Below are positions 8,758-18,605 of a stretch of 33,582 bases of DNA, in pieces (the first letter of the stretch is position 1; the number at the start of each line of letters is the position of its first letter). Location: the NCBI GenBank assembly GCA_021731585.1, contig JAKFXB010000038.1:1-33582 (forward strand), given 5' to 3'. The notes beneath the pieces are model-generated. The model saw only the letters and a program-made list of their open reading frames with translations, was not told the origin of the DNA and did not search any database. The DNA comes from Alphaproteobacteria bacterium (lineage in GTDB: Bacteria > Pseudomonadota > Alphaproteobacteria > UBA9655). The position numbers were made by a program, and so were the translations under genes.

Positions 8758-9408
8758 TTACGCTTCCCCTTCTTCTGTTGCTGCAGCGGCTTCTGCGACT
8801 TCACCAGCTTCGCCCTCAGCTTCCTCAGTTTGCTTCATGACAGTTGGAGCCACGATATTGGCAATATCATTATCACGCTCAGGGTGAGCTGGAGCCACAT
8901 TCTCCGGCAATTTCAAATGCTTAAGATGGATGGTATCGTGAATCTCAAGGCCAGTCAGGTCAACTTCAATGTAGCTTGGGATATGGTCAACATCCGCAAC
9001 GACTTCCAAACTGTGGTTGATAATGTTCAACACACCGCCACGCTTAATTCCAGGAGACGCTAATTCATTGATGAATTGCACAGGAACGGAAACGGTAATT
9101 TTTGCCCCTTTGGTAATACGGTAAAAATCCACATGCAAGGGGCGATCGGTGACAGGATGAAACTGTACAGCACGAGCCAAGGCTTTTTCTTTTTTACCTT
9201 GAAGAGAGAGTTCGAACACTTTTGACATAAACCCTGTCTTGTGAAGTTCCTTATCCAATTGAATAGGATCAAGAGAAAAATGGGCTGGGAGAAGGTCCTT
9301 CCCGCCATACAAAACGGCAGGAACACGCCCCTCACGACGCAAAGCGCGCGCGGCTCCTTTTCCCGTTCCTTCCCTTAATTGAACGTCAAGCTGAGGTGTT
9401 GCTGTCAT
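8758..9408 (-). CDS. rplY: 50S ribosomal protein L25, long (Ctc/TL5) form
   Basis: This protein binds 5S rRNA on the large ribosomal subunit. The 216-residue protein has the N-terminal L25 barrel (REGTGKGAARALRREGRVPA, residues 12-31; HPVTDRPLHVDFYRI further on) and the extra C-terminal Ctc/TL5 beta domain (GGVLNIINHSLEVVADVD onwards). It ends in an acidic Glu/Ala-rich tail (from about residue 194), common in alphaproteobacteria and likely disordered. The ATG has a clean AGGAG 8 nt upstream. It sits between prs and pth on the same strand; the 77-bp gap to prs could hold a promoter, but none is clear. Confidence 0.96.
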   Translation of the reverse strand: MTATPQLDVQLREGTGKGAARALRREGRVPAVLYGGKDLLPAHFSLDPIQLDKELHKTGFMSKVFELSLQGKKEKALARAVQFHPVTDRPLHVDFYRITKGAKITVSVPVQFINELASPGIKRGGVLNIINHSLEVVADVDHIPSYIEVDLTGLEIHDTIHLKHLKLPENVAPAHPERDNDIANIVAPTVMKQTEEAEGEAGEVAEAAAATEEGEA

Positions 9409-9485
9409 AATAAAACTCCTTCAAAACGAATTCTTTGATCAGGGCTCAGAAATCCAATTCCTGATTCTTGCCACTGTTATATACA

Positions 9486-10418
9486 CTATTCAAATAAAAT
9501 TGAAACTGATTTTTCATTATGAATGCGTTCTATGGCCTCTCCCAAAAAGGAGGCCAGAGAAATTTGACGAATTTTTGCGCATTTTTTAACTTCATCAGTC
9601 GCTAAAATACTATCGGTCACCACAACTTCTTTCAATTTTGAGACATTAATCCGATCAAGTGAAGGAGGCGAAAACACTCCATGGGTGACGTAAGCCCTTA
9701 CCGACAGGGCCCCTTGCTCTAACAAAGCTTCTGCTGCATTGCAGATAGTTCCTGCTGAATCGACGATATCGTCCGTAATCAAGCAGTGATAGCCTTTGAC
9801 GTCTCCAATCAGGTTCATGACTTCGGACTCTCCTGGCTTTTCGCGCCGCTTATCAATCACCGCAAGACCACAATCCAGACGTTTAGCCAGCCCTCGTGCA
9901 CGGACAACACCGCCCACATCAGGGGAGACCACCAAGATGTCTTTGTTAGGAAAATTTTCTTGAATATCCTTTTGAAATAGGGGTGCGGCATAAAGGTTAT
10001 CCACGGGAATATTAAAGAATCCTTGGATTTGGCCCGCGTGAAGATCAAGGGTTAAAATACGATTTGCACCTGCCGTAGTGAGGATATCCGCCACAAGCTT
10101 TGCCGTAATAGGCGTCCGAGGGCCTGACTTTCTGTCTTGGCGAGCATAACCAAAATACGGAATGCACGCCGTGATGCGGCGGGCTGAGCCTCGCTTCAGC
10201 GCATCAATAGTAATCAAAAGCTCCATCAAGTGATCATTGGCAGGGTTGCTGGTGGATTGGATCACGAAGACATCCTCGCCACGGACATTTTCTAAAATCT
10301 CCACAAAGATTTCATGATCCGCAAACAGACGGATCGTGGCTTCACTTAAAGGAGTTTTAAGGGTTTTAGCGATTTCTTCCGCAAGGGGAATATTGCTATT
10401 ACAAGAGATAAGTTTCAT
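9486..10418 (-). CDS. prs: ribose-phosphate pyrophosphokinase
   Basis: This enzyme makes PRPP from ribose-5-phosphate and ATP, feeding purine, pyrimidine, His, Trp and NAD synthesis. The 310-residue length is typical of class I PRPP synthetases. Visible hallmarks are the flexible loop region [20 protein letters not shown], the metal-binding [11 protein letters not shown], the [17 protein letters not shown] segment and the PRPP loop [14 protein letters not shown]. No strong ribosome binding site precedes the ATG. It is divergent from gpmI, with about 190 bp between the starts, and heads the minus-strand block that continues through rplY, pth, ychF and uvrA. Confidence 0.97.
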   Translation of the reverse strand: MKLISCNSNIPLAEEIAKTLKTPLSEATIRLFADHEIFVEILENVRGEDVFVIQSTSNPANDHLMELLITIDALKRGSARRITACIPYFGYARQDRKSGPRTPITAKLVADILTTAGANRILTLDLHAGQIQGFFNIPVDNLYAAPLFQKDIQENFPNKDILVVSPDVGGVVRARGLAKRLDCGLAVIDKRREKPGESEVMNLIGDVKGYHCLITDDIVDSAGTICNAAEALLEQGALSVRAYVTHGVFSPPSLDRINVSKLKEVVVTDSILATDEVKKCAKIRQISLASFLGEAIERIHNEKSVSILFE

Positions 10419-10497
10419 GAATTTTTATGCCAATTAAGTTTCCCCAAACCTAGCAGAGCCTTGCTTTTCTGTAAATGGGGTTTGTATGGTAAAGCAG

Positions 10498-10539
10498 GGC
10501 CTACGCATAAAAATGTGTAAAAAATTAATCACGTAGGCC
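10498..10539. repeat. inverted repeat between prs and gpmI
   Basis: GGCCTACG (10498-10505) and CGTAGGCC (10532-10539) are perfect complements separated by 26 nt of AT-rich sequence. It lies between the divergent starts of prs and gpmI, so it could be in either leader or be an operator. No T-run follows, so it is unlikely to be a terminator. Confidence 0.4.
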
Positions 10540-10609
10540 TCTCCTCCACATTCCTCTAGCTTTTAAGCGCAGTTTTTCTTAGAATCGCTCCACAATGAAA
10601 AGGACGAGC

Positions 10610-12133
10610 ATGACGAAGACGGTTGTATTGTGCATTTTGGATGGGTGGGGTCATCGAGAGAATGGCGCGGATAATGCGATTTCCCACGCCAAGACACCCC
10701 ATTGGGATGAGCTTATAACCAAGTATCCTCACACTCTTCTTGAAGCCTCTGAGCTGAATGTGGGCTTGCCTGAAGGCCAAATGGGCAATTCGGAAGTGGG
10801 CCACATGAATATCGGCGCGGGCCGTATTATTCTTCAAGATCTCCCCCGCATTGATGAAGCCATCAAGCAAGGCTCGCTTTATGATTTACCTGAACTTAAT
10901 GATTTTATTGAAAAGCTAAAAGCCTCAAAGGGCACCTGCCATCTGATGGGCCTTTTATCCCCTGGCGGAATTCACTCCCATCAGCGCCACATTCAAGCCC
11001 TTGCTGAAGTCGTGGCCAGCCAAGGTGTCCCTGTGATCATTCACGCTTTCCTGGATGGGCGAGATACCCCTCCTCAAAGTGCTGAAGACTATCTCACCTC
11101 TCTTCTCCACTTTATGAATGATCATTCGAATATCACCCTTGGAACTCTTGGCGGACGCTATTACGCCATGGATCGGGATAAAAGATGGGAGCGCATCGAA
11201 AAGGCCTATGACGTTATGGTGAGCGGCAAACCTTTGACCCAAGATCCCCTCGCCTACCTTCAGCAAAGCTATACCAAGGGAATCAACGATGAATTTGTTG
11301 AGCCCGTGGCCATTGCCCCTTATGCCGGTATGAAAGCGGGAGACGGAATCTTTATGGCGAATTTTAGAGCTGATCGTGCTCGCCAAATCTTAACCGTACT
11401 CTTGGATCCTCATTTTAAAGAATTCAAAAGAACGGCGCCCCCCTTTGCAGCTGCTTTAGGGGTCACCGAGTACAGCGATACCCTTAACAAGTGGATGAAA
11501 ACTCTTTTTCACCCTACCGCCCTCCAAAATGTCTTGGGAGAAGTCATTTCGAAAGAAGGCTTAAAACAGCTGCGTATTGCGGAGACGGAAAAGTATGCCC
11601 ACGTGACCTTCTTCTTTAACGGGGGCCGTGAAGATATTTTCCCAGGCGAGGAGCGGACCCTTGTCCCCTCTCCTCACGTGGCCACCTATGATTTAAAGCC
11701 GGAAATGTCCGCCTTTGAGCTTACGGAGAAGCTTGTTGCAGCGATTGAAAGTAAAAAGTATAGCTTCATCGTTGTAAATTACGCCAATACGGATATGGTG
11801 GGCCATTCGGGCAATTTTGAAGCCGCCCGTAAGGCTGTGGAAGCTGTGGATGCATGTTTAGGGAAACTTATGATAACTATTAAAAAAGTGAGCGCTAGCC
11901 TTATTATTACTTCTGACCATGGCAATGCGGAAATGATGTTTGATGAAGCTCTCAAGTCAGCCCATACGGCCCATACCCTTAATCCGGTGCCCTTTGTGCT
12001 TTATAATAGATCAGGGGCAACACTTAAAAAAGGCAAACTCTCCGACATTGCCCCGACAATTTTGGAAATCTTGGAAATCCCAAAGCCATCCTCTATGACA
12101 GGTCAGTCACTTTTGGAGTCGTTTCATGGGTAA
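10610..12133 (+). CDS. gpmI: 2,3-bisphosphoglycerate-independent phosphoglycerate mutase
   Basis: This cofactor-independent, Mn-dependent enzyme interconverts 3- and 2-phosphoglycerate in glycolysis/gluconeogenesis. It belongs to the alkaline phosphatase superfamily. The metal-binding Asp lies in ILDGWG (D11) and the phosphorylated Ser in QMGNSEVGH (S61). Later motifs are HAFLDGRDTPP, GGRYYAMDRDKRWER, NFRADRARQ, the FFFNGG(R)E region and SDHGNAE near the C-terminus. An upstream in-frame ATG at 10595 lacks a ribosome binding site, whereas 10610 follows AAGGA at 5 nt, so 10610 is chosen (507 residues). The final codons overlap the start of the envC-like gene by 8 nt, indicating translational coupling. 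Confidence 0.97.
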   Translation: MTKTVVLCILDGWGHRENGADNAISHAKTPHWDELITKYPHTLLEASELNVGLPEGQMGNSEVGHMNIGAGRIILQDLPRIDEAIKQGSLYDLPELNDFIEKLKASKGTCHLMGLLSPGGIHSHQRHIQALAEVVASQGVPVIIHAFLDGRDTPPQSAEDYLTSLLHFMNDHSNITLGTLGGRYYAMDRDKRWERIEKAYDVMVSGKPLTQDPLAYLQQSYTKGINDEFVEPVAIAPYAGMKAGDGIFMANFRADRARQILTVLLDPHFKEFKRTAPPFAAALGVTEYSDTLNKWMKTLFHPTALQNVLGEVISKEGLKQLRIAETEKYAHVTFFFNGGREDIFPGEERTLVPSPHVATYDLKPEMSAFELTEKLVAAIESKKYSFIVVNYANTDMVGHSGNFEAARKAVEAVDACLGKLMITIKKVSASLIITSDHGNAEMMFDEALKSAHTAHTLNPVPFVLYNRSGATLKKGKLSDIAPTILEILEIPKPSSMTGQSLLESFHG

Positions 12134-13133
12134 ATTTCTCGTTCTTTTTTGTTGTCTCTTTCTCTCTCCCGCTATAGCCCAAGACCTTGTGACAGAGATT
12201 AAAGAGCTGCATAAAGAAAGAGCTAACTTGCTTGACAAAAAACAGCAGTTATTAGAAGAGGCCTCTGTTTTAGAGAAAACGTTGCAAGACTTCACGACAA
12301 AACAAATTCAAATGAATGAGAGCATCGCTCACCAGCGCAAGCAAATTGAGGCTAAGCTTCCTCTGCTCATCCGTTTAGGACGCGTCAATCCCTTAAAGCT
12401 TTTAGTGGACACAGCCGCGGGAAAGGATACTATTCGCAGCATTGTACTTATGCGCTCCTTATCCCATTCCTTAAAGCAAGAACTGCAACGCGTTCAGGCA
12501 ACTTCCACTGAGATTTTGGCCTTAAGCAAAGAGCTAGAAGTTAAAAAAAAGGTACAAGCCCAATTACTTGAAAGTCTTCACTTTCAAGACAGCCAACTTG
12601 AAGCTTTTGAAAAAGCAAAACTTGAACAATTAACAAATACGGAGCTTGAAAAACTCAGCAAAGAAGAAGATATTAACTTTCTTTTAAATGAGACGCGCGC
12701 CACCCTCTCAAAGAAAACACAAAGCGCCTCAAAAGCTTCCTCTAACCAAGACCTTCCTTTCAGGTGGCTTGAACAGCCGGTAGCAGGAAAAATAGTTAAG
12801 GATAAGGAGCTACAAAAGAAATTTAGCCCGGGCGCCCAGGGCATCATCTTTGAGACCAAGAAAAATGCTGAAGTATTTGCGCCCTCCGAAGGAGTTGTTG
12901 TCTTCAAAGGACCCTTTAAAAATCAAGGGGAGATTCTTATCATTGAAGTCGGTAAAAAAGTGTATACCATATTGATGGGAATGCATAAAATTAATGCAGA
13001 AGTTGGTGAAAGCATATATGCTGGGCAAAAAGTAGGATCCATGGCTGGCTATGGAGCTAGCTCTCCCAAACTTTATTTGGAGCTGCGGCAGAAAGGCAAG
13101 CCTATAGATCCTAAGGATTATTTTGCTCAATGA
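12126..13133 (+). CDS. EnvC-like murein hydrolase activator (degenerate LytM/M23 domain)
   Basis: EnvC-type proteins are periplasmic and switch on cell-wall amidases at division. The 335-residue protein has a signal peptide (MGKFLVLFCCLFLSPAIA, cut near residue 18) and a long coiled coil (about 20-200) rich in Glu, Lys and Leu. A C-terminal LytM/M23 domain follows (about 225-335: FSPGAQGIIFETKKNAEVFAPSEG, then GYGASSPKLYLELRQKGKPIDP). The His and Asp zinc ligands of active M23 peptidases are not in their usual places (GEILIIEVGKKVYTILMGMH replaces the HG...YAHL stretch), as expected for an activator rather than an enzyme. The gpmI-envC-ctpA order is familiar in alphaproteobacteria. The cognate amidase is not in this window. 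Confidence 0.88.
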   Translation: MGKFLVLFCCLFLSPAIAQDLVTEIKELHKERANLLDKKQQLLEEASVLEKTLQDFTTKQIQMNESIAHQRKQIEAKLPLLIRLGRVNPLKLLVDTAAGKDTIRSIVLMRSLSHSLKQELQRVQATSTEILALSKELEVKKKVQAQLLESLHFQDSQLEAFEKAKLEQLTNTELEKLSKEEDINFLLNETRATLSKKTQSASKASSNQDLPFRWLEQPVAGKIVKDKELQKKFSPGAQGIIFETKKNAEVFAPSEGVVVFKGPFKNQGEILIIEVGKKVYTILMGMHKINAEVGESIYAGQKVGSMAGYGASSPKLYLELRQKGKPIDPKDYFAQ

Positions 13134-13147
13134 GAGGGAATTCATAA

Positions 13148-14497
13148 ATGAAATCGAAAGTTGTAGGATTACTTGTCATTGTTTTGTTTTCATCGGTTGC
13201 CGTTGCAGGCATATATGCAGCCTCATCCCCAAAGGAGACAGAAGCTAAAGAAACAGCCTCTTCAGTTACTGATTTTGACTCCCGCACCTTTGATGCTATT
13301 TTGGAGCGCATTAAGCAAGATTATGTGGAGCCAGTCTCCGATGAAAAACTTCTTACGGGCGCCCTTAACGGTATGCTCGCTGCTCTCGACCCTCATTCAA
13401 CTTATTTAGATTCAAAAGCCTATAAGGAGCTACAGATTCAAACAAAGTCCGAATATGGCGGTCTAGGAATGGAAGTTACCTTAGAGAATGGCGTTGTCAA
13501 AGTTATCTCTCCTATCGATGATACACCGGCCAAGAAAGCAGAACTTGAATCGGGAGATTTGATCCTTGCCATTGATAAAAAGCCTGTCATGGGAAAAACC
13601 ATTAATGAGGCCGTTGACCTTCTTCGTGGCAAGCCTGGCTCAACCGTGACTCTTCACATTAAACGAGAGGGCAAAGATGTCTTCGAAAAAACCCTCACCC
13701 GTGAAAAAATCCATGTCAAAGCCGTTAAGTGGCGCCTTGAAGGCAACGTTGGGTATATTCGTATTGCCCAATTCAGTGAAAGCACCCTCCCCCTCTTAAA
13801 AGAGGCTCTTGCTGATTTTAAAAAGAAAAAAGGCGACAAGCTTCAAGGTCTTATTATTGACCTTCGCAATAACCCTGGCGGTCTCTTTGATGTAGCCATT
13901 GATACAAGTGATCTTTTCCTTCCCAAAGGCAAAGAAATTGTTTCAACCCGCGGGCGAAATTCAAAATCCGATAGCCATGCTTATGCCAAGGATGGGGACG
14001 TCACAAACAATCTGCCCATTGTCGTCATGATTAATGGAGGTTCGGCCTCTTCTTCTGAAATTCTGGCGGGAGCGTTGCAAGATAACCATCGCGCTCTCAT
14101 TGTAGGAACAAAGTCCTTTGGAAAAGGATCGGTTCAGCCTGTTATGCCTTTAACAAATGGCGGTGCGGTAGTCTTAACAACGGCCCGGTATTACACACCT
14201 TCTGGCCGCTCAATCCAAGCCAAAGGGATTGAGCCTGATATTGTTATTGAGCAACTTCATGGCAAACTTGAGAAAATTGATGAGACCAAGTATATTTATG
14301 AAAAGGATCTAGAAGGTGCCCTTGACACCCCTAAAGAAACAAAGCCAGACGCTTTAAAAATTGATGAGACAAAGATTCCACTGGAAGAGGATAAAACCAA
14401 GACGGGCAAGCCCGTTGAAGATTATCAACTGATGCGCGCCATTGATATCCTTCATGCCGTTGCCATGACAGAAAAAATGGAATCTTCTAAAAAGTAG
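13148..14497 (+). CDS. ctpA: C-terminal processing protease, S41 family
   Basis: This periplasmic serine protease trims C-termini of exported proteins and, in several bacteria, controls peptidoglycan hydrolases. The 449-residue precursor has an N-terminal signal/anchor (about 1-25), a PDZ domain (about 100-185: YGGLGMEVTLENGVVKVISP, ESGDLILAIDKKPV) and an S41 core. The probable catalytic pair is S301 in NGGSASSSE and K326 in KSFGKGSVQ, at the 25-residue spacing known for this family. The C-terminal stretch (from about 395) is Lys/Glu/Thr-rich and probably exposed. It follows the envC-like gene by 14 nt, so both are probably made together. Confidence 0.96.
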   Translation: MKSKVVGLLVIVLFSSVAVAGIYAASSPKETEAKETASSVTDFDSRTFDAILERIKQDYVEPVSDEKLLTGALNGMLAALDPHSTYLDSKAYKELQIQTKSEYGGLGMEVTLENGVVKVISPIDDTPAKKAELESGDLILAIDKKPVMGKTINEAVDLLRGKPGSTVTLHIKREGKDVFEKTLTREKIHVKAVKWRLEGNVGYIRIAQFSESTLPLLKEALADFKKKKGDKLQGLIIDLRNNPGGLFDVAIDTSDLFLPKGKEIVSTRGRNSKSDSHAYAKDGDVTNNLPIVVMINGGSASSSEILAGALQDNHRALIVGTKSFGKGSVQPVMPLTNGGAVVLTTARYYTPSGRSIQAKGIEPDIVIEQLHGKLEKIDETKYIYEKDLEGALDTPKETKPDALKIDETKIPLEEDKTKTGKPVEDYQLMRAIDILHAVAMTEKMESSKK

Positions 14498-14517
14498 AGT
14501 TGTGGGTAGTAATCATC

Positions 14518-15954
14518 GTGAACAAAGAAACGACATTGAGAAACGACTTTTCTAACAAAATTGTTATGATCGGCTTTGGAAGTATTGGCCAGGGGGTTCT
14601 TCCGTTGCTTGCCAAACACTTTGATGTTGAGAAGCAAGTCATTATTGTAAATCCTGAAATGGAAGCAAAAGAATTAGTAGATCAATATCATGTTCAGTAT
14701 CATCAGCACACTTTAACTCGTCAAAATTATGAGACCATTTTGGGATCCCTTTTAAAGCCAGGGGATTTTTTGTTAAATCTATCCGTAAATGTTTCTAGTC
14801 ATGATCTCATTCAATTATGTCAAAAAATGGGATGCCTTTATCTAGATACGTGCATTGAACCTTGGGAGGGAGGCTATCTAGATCCTCAAAGACCACTGGC
14901 TGAACGAACGAATTATGCCCTTCGCGAGAGTGTTTTATCCTTGCGTTCTCGTTTGCCCTCAAATGGCCCCACGGCCGTTATCGCTCATGGCGCGAACCCT
15001 GGCCTTATTTCGAGTTTTGCTAAACAAGCGATAATTAACATTGCTAAAGATGTGGGATGTTTTGATCTTATGCCAAAAACAAAACAGGAATGGGCAGAGC
15101 TGGCAGCTAAACTTAATCTCAAAGTTATCCATATTGCTGAGTATGATTGGCAATTTTCCAGTATCAAAAAGAGAGCGGGAGAATTTGTAAACACTTGGTC
15201 CGTAGATGGGTTTCACAGCGAAGGATGTCAACCTGCAGAGTTGGGCTGGGGAACTCATGAAAAAAATTGGCCAAAAATGGCTTGTACTTACGACTATGGT
15301 TGTAAAGCTGCCATTTATCTTGAGCAACCCAGTGTCAAAACAACGATAAAGTCCTGGACACCCCTTGCGGGTCAATATAAGGCCTTTTTAATTACCCATA
15401 ATGAATCAATTTCCATAGCCGACTTCTTGACCCTTTCCGATCATGAGCAAAACGTAACTTATCGCCCTACTGTTCATTACAGTTATCGTCCTTGTGATGA
15501 TGCTATTTTATCTCTTCACGAACTCAATGGCCGAGATCTCGTTCTGCAAGATGAAAAACGAATTCTTGGTGATGATATCATTGATGGGATTGATGAGTTA
15601 GGTGTTCTCTTAATGGGCCACAAAAAAGGGGCTTATTGGTTTGGATCTACCTTGAATATCCATGAAGCGCGACAACTAGCCCCCTATAATTCTTCCACAA
15701 CACTCCAGGTGACATCAGCTGTCCTTGCAGGTGTTTTGTGGGCTATTGAAAATCCCAATCGTGGCATTGTTGAAGCAGAGGAACTTGACTTTGAGCGCAT
15801 TTTAGAAATCGCAGCCCCCTATCTTGGAACAATGTCTGGACACTATACGAATTGGACTCCTTTATTGAAGGATGGAATTGATTCCTATCCTTCAATAAAA
15901 GATACCAGTGATCCGTGGCAATTTATAAACTTTGCTCTTGGAGAGTTCATTTAG
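14518..15954 (+). CDS. hss: sym-homospermidine synthase
   Basis: This NAD-dependent enzyme of the saccharopine dehydrogenase-like fold joins two aminobutyl units (from putrescine, or putrescine plus spermidine) to give sym-homospermidine. A Rossmann motif GFGSIGQG lies near the N-terminus (residues 19-26). TWSVDGFHSEG contains a Trp and Glu eight residues apart (W227, E235 here), matching the Trp229/Glu237 active-site pair of the Blastochloris viridis enzyme. AHGANPGLIS and ELGWGTHE are further family signatures. The frame is open to a TTG at 14500; GTG 14518 is preferred because about 13 residues then precede the Rossmann strand, as in homologues, but neither start has a clear ribosome binding site. 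It may be read through from ctpA and converges with yejF. Confidence 0.93.
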   Translation: MNKETTLRNDFSNKIVMIGFGSIGQGVLPLLAKHFDVEKQVIIVNPEMEAKELVDQYHVQYHQHTLTRQNYETILGSLLKPGDFLLNLSVNVSSHDLIQLCQKMGCLYLDTCIEPWEGGYLDPQRPLAERTNYALRESVLSLRSRLPSNGPTAVIAHGANPGLISSFAKQAIINIAKDVGCFDLMPKTKQEWAELAAKLNLKVIHIAEYDWQFSSIKKRAGEFVNTWSVDGFHSEGCQPAELGWGTHEKNWPKMACTYDYGCKAAIYLEQPSVKTTIKSWTPLAGQYKAFLITHNESISIADFLTLSDHEQNVTYRPTVHYSYRPCDDAILSLHELNGRDLVLQDEKRILGDDIIDGIDELGVLLMGHKKGAYWFGSTLNIHEARQLAPYNSSTTLQVTSAVLAGVLWAIENPNRGIVEAEELDFERILEIAAPYLGTMSGHYTNWTPLLKDGIDSYPSIKDTSDPWQFINFALGEFI

Positions 15955-15975
15955 AAGATTTTCTTAGGGTTTTTA

Positions 15976-17583
15976 TCAACTCACCTTCAAGTCAAAGGCA
16001 GCCTTAATCAGAGCTTTCGTATAGGGTTTTTCAGGAGCGGTAAAGATGGATGCGGCCGTTCCGCGCTCAATAATTTTTCCATGGCGCATGACCAGGACAT
16101 CATGGCTGATGGCCCGCACCACCGCCAAGTCATGGCTGATGAAGAGATAGGCCAACTTGTGGTCGGTCTGCAGCTTACGCAAGAGATCGATAATATCCAC
16201 CTGCACAGAGCGATCCAGGGCAGAAGTAGGTTCATCAAGTACTACAAGCTTTGGTTTCAAAGCAATGGCGCGGGCAATGGCGATCCGTTGGCGCTGCCCC
16301 CCTGAAAATTCATGGGGATAGCGGTGGCGGGCCTCGGGATCAAGGCCAACTTCTTTTAAGGCCTGAATCACAAGAATATCCCGTTCCTCCGGGGTTTTCC
16401 CCAAACGATGGATTTCGAGGCCCTCGGCAACGATTTGCTGCACACTCATGCGGGGACTCAAAGAGCCGTTTGGATCTTGAAATACAACTTGCATTTCACG
16501 GCGCAAGGAACGTAGTTTTTTCCGCCCATAGTCTTGGATTTCTGCACCATTAAACCAAATAATTCCTTGGCTTTGCTGCAAACGCAGCATGGCCATGGCA
16601 AAGGTCGTTTTTCCCGAGCCGCTTTCCCCCACAATCCCAAGGGTATGTCCTTCCCTTAAGGTAACGGTGACATCATCTACAGCCCGGATATCATCAACCT
16701 TTCGGCGAAAAAGCCCTTTGCGCACATCAAAGTAAACCTTGATGTGTTCAGCCTTTAACAAGGGGTTGGCTTCAGAGGAAACCGGAACTGCCTCCCCGCG
16801 CGGAAAAGAGTTGAGAAGATGGCGGGTATAGGGAGATTGTGGTTTGGCAAAAACCTTTTTGGTCTCGCCCTCTTCCATCACCAGGCCATCCTTCATGACC
16901 ACAATACGGTCAGCCATCTTCCGCACAATGCCTAAATCGTGGGTGATGAGGAGCATCGCCATATCCAGCTCTTTTTGAAGCTTCTTAAGAAGATGAAGAA
17001 GCTTGGCTTGGATCGTCACATCAAGGGCCGTTGTCGGCTCATCTGCAATAAGAATTTGCGGCTCACAGGCCAGAGCCATGGCGATCATTACCCGCTGCCG
17101 CTGACCGCCGGAGAGCTGATGGGGATAGGCTCCAAGGCGAGATTCGCCATCCTTAAAGCCTGCCATCTCTAAAACTTCAATACAGCGTTTACGGGCTTTA
17201 TCTCCCATAAGACCTTTGTGCACCAACAAAACTTCTTCAATCTGTTTCTGTACATTATGAAGAGGATTCAGGGACGTCATGGGTTCCTGAAAAATCATGG
17301 CAATCTTATTGCCCCGGATCGGAAGGAGGATCTTTTCAGGAGCATTCACCAAATCGTGACCCTGAAAATAAATATGACCTGAAGGATGGGAAGCCTTTGG
17401 ATAGGGAAGCAATTGCAAGATAGAAAGAGCGGTGACCGACTTTCCTGAGCCACTCTCTCCCACAAGGGCTACGGTTTCCTTGGGATTCAGGGTAAAGGAG
17501 ACAGACTTGACTGCCTCAATCACTTTGTCTTGCTGCTTAAAATTGACGCTTAAATTTTCAACGGAAAGTAAAGGCTTCGTCAT
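15976..17583 (-). CDS. yejF: peptide ABC transporter, fused double ATPase subunit (YejF)
   Basis: This ATPase powers the YejABEF importer, which takes up oligopeptides and, in enterobacteria, the microcin C nucleotide-peptide. The 535-residue protein contains two complete nucleotide-binding domains. The first has P-loop GESGSGKS (42-49), signature LSGGQRQR and Walker [13 protein letters not shown]. The second has P-loop GESGSGKTT (about 310), signature FSGGQRQR and Walker [13 protein letters not shown]. Oligopeptide/dipeptide-transporter C-terminal extensions follow each domain ([22 protein letters not shown]). Its start overlaps the end of yejE by 4 nt. The fusion is the normal YejF layout, close to the 529 residues of E. 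coli. Confidence 0.95.
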   Translation of the reverse strand: MTKPLLSVENLSVNFKQQDKVIEAVKSVSFTLNPKETVALVGESGSGKSVTALSILQLLPYPKASHPSGHIYFQGHDLVNAPEKILLPIRGNKIAMIFQEPMTSLNPLHNVQKQIEEVLLVHKGLMGDKARKRCIEVLEMAGFKDGESRLGAYPHQLSGGQRQRVMIAMALACEPQILIADEPTTALDVTIQAKLLHLLKKLQKELDMAMLLITHDLGIVRKMADRIVVMKDGLVMEEGETKKVFAKPQSPYTRHLLNSFPRGEAVPVSSEANPLLKAEHIKVYFDVRKGLFRRKVDDIRAVDDVTVTLREGHTLGIVGESGSGKTTFAMAMLRLQQSQGIIWFNGAEIQDYGRKKLRSLRREMQVVFQDPNGSLSPRMSVQQIVAEGLEIHRLGKTPEERDILVIQALKEVGLDPEARHRYPHEFSGGQRQRIAIARAIALKPKLVVLDEPTSALDRSVQVDIIDLLRKLQTDHKLAYLFISHDLAVVRAISHDVLVMRHGKIIERGTAASIFTAPEKPYTKALIKAAFDLKVS

Positions 17584-18605
17584 AAATTCGCCTTTCGAGG
17601 ATCAAAAGCATCGCGCACGGCTTCCCCAATAAAAATCAACAAGGTGAGCAGAATTGCTAAAACCGCAAAGGTTGAAATCCCAAGCCACGGCGCTTGAAGA
17701 TTGTTTTTACCTTGGTTCAACATCTCTCCCAAAGAAGGCGAGCCCAAAGGCAGCCCAAAACCTAAGAAATCTAGGGAAGTAAGAGTTGTAATGGAAGCAT
17801 TCAGAATAAAAGGCATAAAGGTTAAGGTCGCTACCATAGCATTGGGCAGAACATGACGATAGATAATCCGCGGCGTAGAAAGGCCCAAAGCGCGGGCTGC
17901 TTTAACATATTCTAAATTCCGAGCGCGCAAGAATTCAGCACGCACAACGGGCACAAGCGCCATCCAACTAAAAAGCAACATAAGCCCTAAAAGCCACCAA
18001 AAATTCGGTTGAACCACACTTGCGAGAATAATCAGAAGATACAAAACAGGCATGCCGGACCATATTTCCATAAACCGTTGGAATATAAGGTCAGTAAGTC
18101 CTCCAAAATATCCTTGGATGGCCCCTGCCGTCACCCCAAAAAATGAACTGAGTAGGGTAAGGGTCAGGCCAAAGAGAACAGAAATACGGAATCCATAAAT
18201 GAGGCGCGCGAGCACGTCCCTCCCCTGATCATCGGTCCCCAGCCAGTCTTCAGCGGAAGGTGGCGAAGGTGCTGGCACGGGGAGATCATAATTAACCGTA
18301 TTATAGCTGAAAGGAATCAGGGGCCAAATCATCCAACCCTGAGCGTCAATCAGATTTTGAACAAAAGGATCTCGGTAGTTGGTTTCCGTTTCAAATTCAC
18401 CCCCAAAGGTTGTCTCCGGATATTGAACGAAAGTCGGATAATAAAAGTGATTCTCATACTTAACGAGAAGCGGCTTATCATTGGCGATGAATTCAGCAAA
18501 AAGGGTGACTGTAAACAAAACAAGGAAAATCCAAAATGAGACATAGCCGCGCTTGTTTGCTTTAAATTGAGAAATCCTGCGCTGCGTTATAGGCGTAAAA
18601 GCCAT
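17580..18605 (-). CDS. yejE: peptide ABC transporter permease YejE
   Basis: This is an inner-membrane permease subunit of the Yej peptide importer, paired with YejB. The 341-residue protein begins with a cytoplasmic stretch typical of the family (TQRRISQFKANKRGYVSFW), one early membrane helix, a periplasmic loop (about 60-130), then the BPD_transp_1 domain. GTDDQGRDVLARLIYG is the OppC-type signature. The EAA coupling loop reads EYVKAARALGLSTPRIIYRHVLPN. Its start codon shares one base with the yejB stop (TAATG), so translation is coupled. The length equals that recalled for E. coli YejE (341). Confidence 0.95.
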   Translation of the reverse strand: MAFTPITQRRISQFKANKRGYVSFWIFLVLFTVTLFAEFIANDKPLLVKYENHFYYPTFVQYPETTFGGEFETETNYRDPFVQNLIDAQGWMIWPLIPFSYNTVNYDLPVPAPSPPSAEDWLGTDDQGRDVLARLIYGFRISVLFGLTLTLLSSFFGVTAGAIQGYFGGLTDLIFQRFMEIWSGMPVLYLLIILASVVQPNFWWLLGLMLLFSWMALVPVVRAEFLRARNLEYVKAARALGLSTPRIIYRHVLPNAMVATLTFMPFILNASITTLTSLDFLGFGLPLGSPSLGEMLNQGKNNLQAPWLGISTFAVLAILLTLLIFIGEAVRDAFDPRKANL

